The notes below the pieces were generated by a model that was not told the DNA's origin, did no database searches, and saw only the letters and a list, made by a program, of their open reading frames with translations. This document shows positions 59,174 to 64,000 of a stretch of DNA of 64,000 nt, piece by piece. Each line of letters opens with the position of its first letter. Within the stretch, counting starts at the first letter, position 1. A program made the position numbers and the translations under genes. Source of the DNA: Lewinellaceae bacterium. Lineage in GTDB: Bacteria > Bacteroidota > Bacteroidia > Chitinophagales > Saprospiraceae. The stretch spans positions 930,001 to 994,000 of the forward strand of contig JACJXX010000001.1 of the NCBI GenBank assembly GCA_020636435.1, given 5' to 3'.

Positions 59174-60046
59174 TTAGGGTTGAGTGTAGTCAAAATCCTG
59201 CCGGAGTGGCTGCCCGCCGGAAAGCACGACGTTTGCCGTCCGTTTGCCGGCGTCGAGGTGGTAAACCTCCACCCGGTAGCGCCCGTCGGGCAGCCCCCGG
59301 AGCCGGTAGCGCCCCTCGGCGTCAGCGCGGGTGAAGTAGGGCGTCTCCAGGCTGAGGATTACTCCCCGCATGTGGGTGTGGATGTCGCAGGTTAGCTGGA
59401 CCACTCCCGGTTTGGCAATCTTGCGGGGGTGCATTTCGCCGGGCGGGCGCCGGCCAATGGCGATATTGCGCAGGGTCATGGAATAAATGCTGTGCACAAA
59501 CTGGTCTTCATTCATGAAGTAAACCGTCGAGCCTACCGTGACGGGCAACACACAAGGCAGGAAGGTCTGCTCTTTCTGGGTGATGACTGCCTCCTCTGTT
59601 GGAGGTAAAGCGGGGCGGAAGTCCAGGGGGTGCAGGCTCACGATGACGTTCCGGTTGGGGTCCGCCCGTGGGTCGCCGGAATGCATTACCTGCGAGCCGT
59701 CTTTGTTGTAGGCATGGCCGCGCGCCACCCATTTTGACGCCTTCGGCAGGCTGATGGCGCCGAATAGTTCGTTGTTGCTCCCAGTTAGCCTGGCGGACGA
59801 ATGGCTTTGGGCTTCCGGCAAGCTGGCCAACGCCGGGTTGGGATACTCAGGAGTGGCTACCCGTCTAGCGTTGGACACTATTGATGGCCAAGAAGTTGCG
59901 GAAGGCTCGGTACCATTCCGATTTCCGATTTCCGATTTCCGACTTTTGTCCAACGCTAGAACGGTAGCCTCAGGAGTCTTGTTGCTGCTGTATCCCAGAT
60001 ACAGCAAAGGCAGGAAAGGGATCAGCAAAAAGATTATTTTTAACAT
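59174..60046 (-). CDS. Cupredoxin-like copper protein with C-terminal regulatory-type beta domain
   Basis: A 290-residue protein with an N-terminal hydrophobic signal (MLKIIFLLIPFLPLLYLGYS). A plastocyanin-like fold (about 95-230) carries possible type-1 copper ligands: His in EDQFVHSIYS, and Cys, His, Met in LTCDIHTHMRG. A carboxypeptidase-regulatory-like beta sandwich follows (about 230-285; TRADAEGRYRLRGLPDGRYR). Residues about 26-66 are encoded by an inserted repeat element, described separately. Upstream of the outer-membrane gene with 3 bp between, it probably acts in the periplasm in copper or electron transfer; the exact role is unknown. Confidence 0.8.
   Translation of the reverse strand: MLKIIFLLIPFLPLLYLGYSSNKTPEATVLALDKSRKSEIGNRNGTEPSATSWPSIVSNARRVATPEYPNPALASLPEAQSHSSARLTGSNNELFGAISLPKASKWVARGHAYNKDGSQVMHSGDPRADPNRNVIVSLHPLDFRPALPPTEEAVITQKEQTFLPCVLPVTVGSTVYFMNEDQFVHSIYSMTLRNIAIGRRPPGEMHPRKIAKPGVVQLTCDIHTHMRGVILSLETPYFTRADAEGRYRLRGLPDGRYRVEVYHLDAGKRTANVVLSGGQPLRQDFDYTQP
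59855..59969. mobile_element. MITE-like insertion inside the cupredoxin gene
   Basis: A 115-bp element with 22-bp terminal inverted repeats differing at two positions (left GGCTACCCGTCTAGCGTTGG..., right the complement of GGCTACCGTTCTAGCGTTGG...) and an exact 8-bp direct repeat TCAGGAGT on both sides (59847-59854 and 59970-59977). The interior has CGATTTC repeated three times. Element plus duplication is 123 bp, or 41 codons, so the reading frame is kept. No transposase is inside. Confidence 0.82.
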
Positions 60047-60171
60047 CGGGTGATTGTTTTGCGGGCAGAAAATAAGGGGTTTGGGCTTGCCGCGCCATCC
60101 GTCTTGAGTAGTTGGCAGATATGTTGGGATGGATATCGGCAGTTTTTTAGTTTTGATCCTAAAACGAGATC

Positions 60172-61050
60172 ATGCCAACCACCAAAATCGCCCTCATCCA
60201 GGCCGCCGCCGTGCTCTTCGACCTGAACGCCACCATTGAAAAGGCCGGCCGCCTCGCCCGCGAAGCGGCGGAAGGCGGCGCCCAATTCGTCCTCTTCCCC
60301 GAGGCTTTTATCGGGGGCTATCCGCGGGGGCTGGGCTTTGGCACGGTAGTAGGCAGCCGCTCGCCCCAGGGAAGGGAGCAGTGGCTGGAGTATTTTCAAA
60401 ATGCCCTGGTGATGGGCAGCCCCGCCATGGGGCGGCTGAGCGCCATCGCCCGGGAGCATGGCGTGTATCTGGCTATGGGCGCCGTGGAGCGAGATGCTCA
60501 GGAGAACACCCTGTACTGCAGCCTCCTCTATTTCTCGCCGGAAGGCCGGTTGCTGCACCGCCACCGCAAGCTAAAACCCACCGCCGCCGAACGCATCATC
60601 TGGGGGGAGGGCAACGGAACCGATCTAACGGTGCTGGATACTCCTCCCGGCAGGATGGGCGGGCTCATCTGCTGGGAAAACTACATGCCCCTGGCCCGAA
60701 TGGCCCTCTACGAGCAGAATGTGCAAATCTACCTGGCCCCCACCGCCGATCAGCGCGATTCCTGGCAGGCTACCCTGAGGCACATCGCCTGCGAGGGGCG
60801 CTGTTACGTGCTGGGCTGCAATCAGTTCGTCACCAAGGCAATGTATCCGGAACAATGCCGGGAAGAACTGAAAGGCCAGCCGGAAGTACTGTGCCGGGGA
60901 GGCAGCGCGGTAGTGGGGCCGCTGGGGGACGTCGTTGCCGGGCCGCTCTGGGATGAGGAAGGAATCCTTTATGCGGAGATCGATCTGGATGAAGTGGTGA
61001 AGAGTAAAATGGATTTTGACGTGGTGGGGCATTATGGGTGGAGGCGCTAA
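60172..61050 (+). CDS. Nitrilase
   Basis: A 292-residue carbon-nitrogen hydrolase with the Glu44-Lys133-Cys167 triad in FPEAFIGGYPRG, HRKLKPTAAER and GGLICWENYMP. The segments GYPRGLGFG and CWENYMPLARMALY fit aliphatic/aromatic nitrilases (EC 3.5.5.1) rather than amidases. The likely reaction is nitrile to carboxylic acid and ammonia. It is divergent from the cupredoxin operon. An imperfect stem AAGGTGACGCGTC/GACGTGTCGCCTT follows the stop. Confidence 0.88.
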   Translation: MPTTKIALIQAAAVLFDLNATIEKAGRLAREAAEGGAQFVLFPEAFIGGYPRGLGFGTVVGSRSPQGREQWLEYFQNALVMGSPAMGRLSAIAREHGVYLAMGAVERDAQENTLYCSLLYFSPEGRLLHRHRKLKPTAAERIIWGEGNGTDLTVLDTPPGRMGGLICWENYMPLARMALYEQNVQIYLAPTADQRDSWQATLRHIACEGRCYVLGCNQFVTKAMYPEQCREELKGQPEVLCRGGSAVVGPLGDVVAGPLWDEEGILYAEIDLDEVVKSKMDFDVVGHYGWRR

Positions 61051-61108
61051 GGTGACGCGTCCCCAAAGACGTGTCGCCTTCAGTTTATAGCGGCTATATT
61101 TTCTCCCC

Positions 61109-61251
61109 GGCTACCCTTCTAAGGTTGGCCAGTTGTCGGTTGTCGGTTGCGTTGGGCAGCCATGCGTTTGGCAGCCAGCAAGTTGCAACAACGGTCAACG
61201 AACAACAGGCAACGGACAACGACCCGTGTGGCCAATGTTAGACAGGTAGCC
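61109..61251. mobile_element. MITE-like element, second copy
   Basis: A 143-bp element with terminal repeats related to those at 59855 (left GGCTACCCTTCTAAGGTTGG, right the complement of GGCTACCTGTCTAACATTGG) and flanked by an exact 8-bp duplication TTCTCCCC (61101-61108 and 61252-61259). The interior differs from the first copy and is itself partly self-complementary (GTTGTCGGTTG and CAACGGACAAC). It lies between the nitrilase and the acetyltransferase gene. Confidence 0.8.
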
Positions 61252-61304
61252 TTCTCCCCGGGGAAGGCGACGCCTTTTTCTCATCTGAATTTGGGGGGAA
61301 GGCC

Positions 61305-61808
61305 TCACCTTCTCCGTACTGCATAGATCAACTCATCCAGATACTCCCCATTTTTAAAGATCGTTTTCTCCAACCGTGCTTCCAGCACAAAGCCGGCTTT
61401 TTCCAGTACCCGCTGCGAGGCGATGTTGGTCCCAAAGGGGCGGGCGAAGATGCGGTTGATGTCCCAGTGCTGAAAGCCGTAATCCACCATTTGAGGGATT
61501 GCCCGGGTGACGATGCCCTGGCCCCAGTAGGGTTCGGCCAGCCAGTAGCCCAGCTCGGCGTTCTTGCGGTGAATGTCGGATTGAGGATGGATGCCAATGC
61601 CGCCGGCGGCCTGCCCGTTTACCTCTATGGCGAGGATGTTGGGCGGGTCGTTTCGGGTGGCGTATTCGATAAAGGTTTTGCCTTTTTCCGAAGTGTAGGG
61701 GTGCGGAAACTGGTCGGTCAGGTTTTTGGCGATATTGAAATTGTCGCCAAACTTTACGAGGCTGTCGAGGTCGCCGAGGGACCAGGGGCGGAGGTGGAAA
61801 GGTGTCAT
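61305..61808 (-). CDS. RimJ/RimL-type GNAT acetyltransferase
   Basis: A 167-residue enzyme with the typical order: MTPFHLRPWSLGDLDSLVKF, ELGYWLAEPYWGQGIVTRAI (acetyl-CoA loop), FARPFGTNIASQRVLEKAGF and the C-terminal GEYLDELIYAVRR. It matches the N-terminal-acetyltransferase-like GNAT_3 group. ATG at 61808 is used; the frame extends to 61892 but adds sequence without family character. The substrate is unknown. Confidence 0.88.
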   Translation of the reverse strand: MTPFHLRPWSLGDLDSLVKFGDNFNIAKNLTDQFPHPYTSEKGKTFIEYATRNDPPNILAIEVNGQAAGGIGIHPQSDIHRKNAELGYWLAEPYWGQGIVTRAIPQMVDYGFQHWDINRIFARPFGTNIASQRVLEKAGFVLEARLEKTIFKNGEYLDELIYAVRRR

Positions 61809-61854
61809 AAGTCTTTTTTTTGAGCTGGCGGGCATTATGGCTGCCCTTTGGCTT

Positions 61855-61935
61855 TTTCTCGCCACTAAGGCTCTAAGTTCACAAAGACCCACAAAGCCTT
61901 AGTGCATTCTTTGTGTTTTAGTGTCTTAGTGGCAA
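61855..61935. repeat. Hairpin with GCCACTAAG / CTTAGTGGC arms
   Basis: GCCACTAAGGCTCTAAG and the complement of CTTAGTGTCTTAGTGGC-like sequence form an imperfect hairpin enclosing CACAAAG/CTTTGTG pairs. It lies upstream of the acetyltransferase gene. This style of repeat is common in Bacteroidota intergenic DNA. Confidence 0.65.
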
Positions 61936-61987
61936 AAAATCGAGGACGGGAATCCCCATGTACAGTATATGTAAAATTGAGCTCCGG

Positions 61988-63781
61988 CTAATTGACGGGC
62001 TTCAACTCTATGGCCTTAAAATACATCAAATACCCCAAAAGTTCCTCCGCCGGACAGATCGTCAACTTTTGCTGGCCTGCCCGGAGGATAGCGATCGTAT
62101 CCAGCACAAAAGTTTGGTAGTCGTACCAGTCGCCGGTTTCCTCTACCTGCGCTTTTATCTCCTGCCCATTGAGGCGGACGACAAAAGGCTGGCCCGCCCA
62201 TTCCGGCTGAACGGCGTAGGCGATGGACAGCTCGTAACGCTGTGGCCGTTCCACCTCGAAATACCACACGGCGCTGTCCTGCGGGGCGGCCCATTTGGAA
62301 AGGTGGAATTTGCCTTTTCGGTTGAAGCGCTTAACGGTCGCGCCGTAGGTTTGGGCGGTATAGTGATCGAGGAGGAAGGCGCCGTTTTCATCAGCCTGGA
62401 TGACGGGAGGCAGCACCTCGGGCGGGCCGGCCAGATCAACAACGAGCACGGTATTGATGGTGTCGGGCAGGATAGGGGGCAGCTCGAAACGGAGGGTGGT
62501 TCCATCCTGGGTGAAAAGAAGTTTTTGTTGCGGATCGGCGAGAAGATGAGCCGCGGTGACCGCCGTTGTCAGCCCCTCCAATATCAGGGCGCCATCTTCG
62601 GGCGGGTCAAAAACGTGCAGGTACAACCGGTTGCCCTTCACGGTGCAGTATCCCCAGGGGATGTCCAGGAAGGGGCTGCCCGTAGTGCCGTAGATGCTTT
62701 CGCTGTTTTGCTGCATCCACCGGCCCACCTGCCGGAGCGCTTTTTCGCTTTCCTCGGGGATCACCCCTTCGCCGTCGGGGCCCACGTTGAGGAGGTAATT
62801 TCCGCCCCGGCTGGCGACCGTTGCCAGTTTTTCGATGATCTCCGATGCAGGCTTCCAGTTGTGGTCGAAGCGGCTGTATCCCCAGGTTTCGTTCAGAGTT
62901 TGGGGCGTTTCCCAGTACTCCTCGATGCCGCCCGGCGGCATGCCGTTGTCGTTCATGTTCTGGTAGTCGCCCAGCAGTTCCTGGCCGTAGCTGCCCACCC
63001 GGCCGTTGATCAGGCACCAGGGCTGGCGGCGGTGGATCAGATCGATGAATTCCTGAGCTTGTTGTGGGGTGTACAGGCCGCGGTCGAACCAGAGGATGGC
63101 CAGGGAGTCGAAGTTGGCCAGGAGTTCCTCCACCTGGGGTTTGGCCTTGGTGTACAGGTAGCGCTGTTCAAACAGCGCCAGGGAGTCGGGCGGGCTGAAG
63201 TTGAAATCCCAGGTATTGCCGTAGGCGTAGGGCTCGTCCCAGTCCTCCCGGTGAGAGTAGTAGAGGCCGAAGCGGATGCCCCGTTTGCGGCAGGCGGCGG
63301 CCAGCTCCTGCAGGGGGTCGCGCCCGAATGGGGTAAAATCGGTGATGTTGTAGGGGCTACTTGTAGAATGGTACATCGCGAAGCCGTCGTGGTGCTTGGC
63401 GGTGACGACGAGGTACTTCATGCCCGCGTCCTGCGCCAGTTGCGCCCAGGCCTCGGCGTCGAAGCGGGCGGGGTTGAACTGCCGGGCCAGGGCGCGGTAC
63501 TCCTCCCTCGGTATTTCCAGCTTCTGCATGATCCATTCGGCATTCTCGCCGACGGGCACCTGCCTGCCGTTCCACTCGCCAGCCAGTTGGGAGTAAGGGC
63601 CCCAGTGGATGAACATTCCGAATTTGGCTTGGCGGAACCATTCCAGGCGGGCTGTTTTGCCGGGGGGAGGGGGCGCCTGGTGCGTTTCCGCCTGGTTGCA
63701 AGCCAGCAGGAGGAGGGCCAGGAGGAGGGGTAGGGTTGTCCACCCGGAGATGGCTCTGAAGGGAAAGAGGGCGTAAAGCAT
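61988..63781 (-). CDS. Lipoprotein alpha-L-fucosidase, GH29
   Basis: A 597-residue lipoprotein (lipobox LLLLAC, Cys28). The catalytic (beta/alpha)8 domain (about 40-370) shows WFRQAKFGMFIHWGPYSQLA, VVTAKHHDGFAMYHS, RFGLYYSHREDW and the nucleophile region ILWFDRGLY, typical of GH29. The later SRGGNYLLNVGPDGEGVI also fits. Residues about 460-597 form a beta-sandwich that may bind carbohydrate. Predicted to release L-fucose from glycans at the cell surface. The ATG is close to the signal peptide, with a hydrophobic segment LPLLLALLLLAC. Confidence 0.9.
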   Translation of the reverse strand: MLYALFPFRAISGWTTLPLLLALLLLACNQAETHQAPPPPGKTARLEWFRQAKFGMFIHWGPYSQLAGEWNGRQVPVGENAEWIMQKLEIPREEYRALARQFNPARFDAEAWAQLAQDAGMKYLVVTAKHHDGFAMYHSTSSPYNITDFTPFGRDPLQELAAACRKRGIRFGLYYSHREDWDEPYAYGNTWDFNFSPPDSLALFEQRYLYTKAKPQVEELLANFDSLAILWFDRGLYTPQQAQEFIDLIHRRQPWCLINGRVGSYGQELLGDYQNMNDNGMPPGGIEEYWETPQTLNETWGYSRFDHNWKPASEIIEKLATVASRGGNYLLNVGPDGEGVIPEESEKALRQVGRWMQQNSESIYGTTGSPFLDIPWGYCTVKGNRLYLHVFDPPEDGALILEGLTTAVTAAHLLADPQQKLLFTQDGTTLRFELPPILPDTINTVLVVDLAGPPEVLPPVIQADENGAFLLDHYTAQTYGATVKRFNRKGKFHLSKWAAPQDSAVWYFEVERPQRYELSIAYAVQPEWAGQPFVVRLNGQEIKAQVEETGDWYDYQTFVLDTIAILRAGQQKLTICPAEELLGYLMYFKAIELKPVN

Positions 63782-64000
63782 AGGTTATGGTATTGCGGTG
63801 TTATGGTGTTCTGGTATTACGGTTTTGGCCTTGTGGCGGGTGCGGTTTCCTTTTGTGCCCCTGCTGAATTTAGAAGGGCCTGCCAGTAGGCATGCAGGGG
63901 GGGAGTGTTCAAAGTTTCTGGTTTCTGGGTTCTGCCCTCTTTCTGGAGCGCACCTTGTTGACCAGGCTGCAGGGCAAGCCACCGCTACCACAACACCCTG
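63782..64000. other. Window edge, no supported gene
   Basis: Short TGGTATT/TGGTGTT repeats occur at 63786-63825, and GTTCAAAGTTTCTGG at 63907 resembles GTTCAAAGTTCTGTG at 245. No reading frame with recognisable features was found. Confidence 0.4.

Overview
The window looks like a chromosomal segment of a Bacteroidota bacterium, probably a Saprospiria-like (Lewinella/Phaeodactylibacter-type) lineage. The evidence is several type IX secretion (T9SS) C-terminal sorting domains, a SusC/TonB-type outer-membrane barrel protein, a FecR anti-sigma factor with a DUF4974 tail, a Bacteroidota-style V-type ATPase operon (E-DUF2764-A-B-D-I-K), a GSCFA protein and a GH29 fucosidase. Base composition is GC-rich (a sampled 60-base line at 37501 has 44 G/C), with two clearly AT-rich islands. 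No rRNA, tRNA, CRISPR array or replication origin was seen. Gene starts were moved inward where a signal peptide or domain start indicated it.

Layout. 0-13 kb: a caspase-subtilisin fusion protease, a small T9SS cargo protein, a repeat-rich surface protein, a 1354-residue BNR/PKD/LamG T9SS cargo protein, and a conserved helical protein of unknown function. 13.5-18.3 kb: a TonB-receptor-like barrel and two universal stress proteins (Usp). 18.3-26.3 kb: the V-ATPase operon on the minus strand, followed by a third Usp. 27.5-30.5 kb: a PGDYG-like protein, a GNAT acetyltransferase, and an acyl carrier protein coupled to a GNAT-like protein. 30.9-34.4 kb: a secreted VWA protein, a four-helix-bundle membrane sensor and a membrane-bound class III nucleotidyl cyclase.

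34.5-37.0 kb is the most notable locus. It is an AT-rich two-gene operon encoding a bacterial gasdermin (pore-forming cell-death effector) and its probable activating protease, which joins a degenerate caspase-like domain, an effector-associated-like domain and an intact CHAT domain. After GSCFA, a decayed T9SS hydrolase and lnt, a second AT-rich island (41.0-43.2 kb) carries a SIR2-like protein that is a candidate NAD-depleting defence effector. With the caspase-subtilase at the left edge and a CHAT protease plus membrane-anchored effector-associated-domain (EAD11-like) protein at 51.3-54.7 kb, the window holds four separate candidate cell-death or conflict loci.

43.8-51 kb: tandem membrane-TPR paralogues, an ECF sigma/FecR/STN surface-signalling set without a canonical TonB receptor, an outer-membrane protein and a GIN-domain lipoprotein. 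54.9-60 kb: a probable operon of cupredoxin, outer-membrane barrel, TPR sensor kinase and LuxR-type regulator. 60-64 kb: nitrilase, RimJ/L-type acetyltransferase and GH29 fucosidase.

Intergenic space is full of structured repeats: REP-like hairpins after stop codons at three loci, MITE-like elements with 8-bp target duplications (one inserted in frame in a gene), several hairpin families shared between loci, a perfect 25-bp-arm palindrome, and microsatellites (8-bp unit x18, tetranucleotide tracts).
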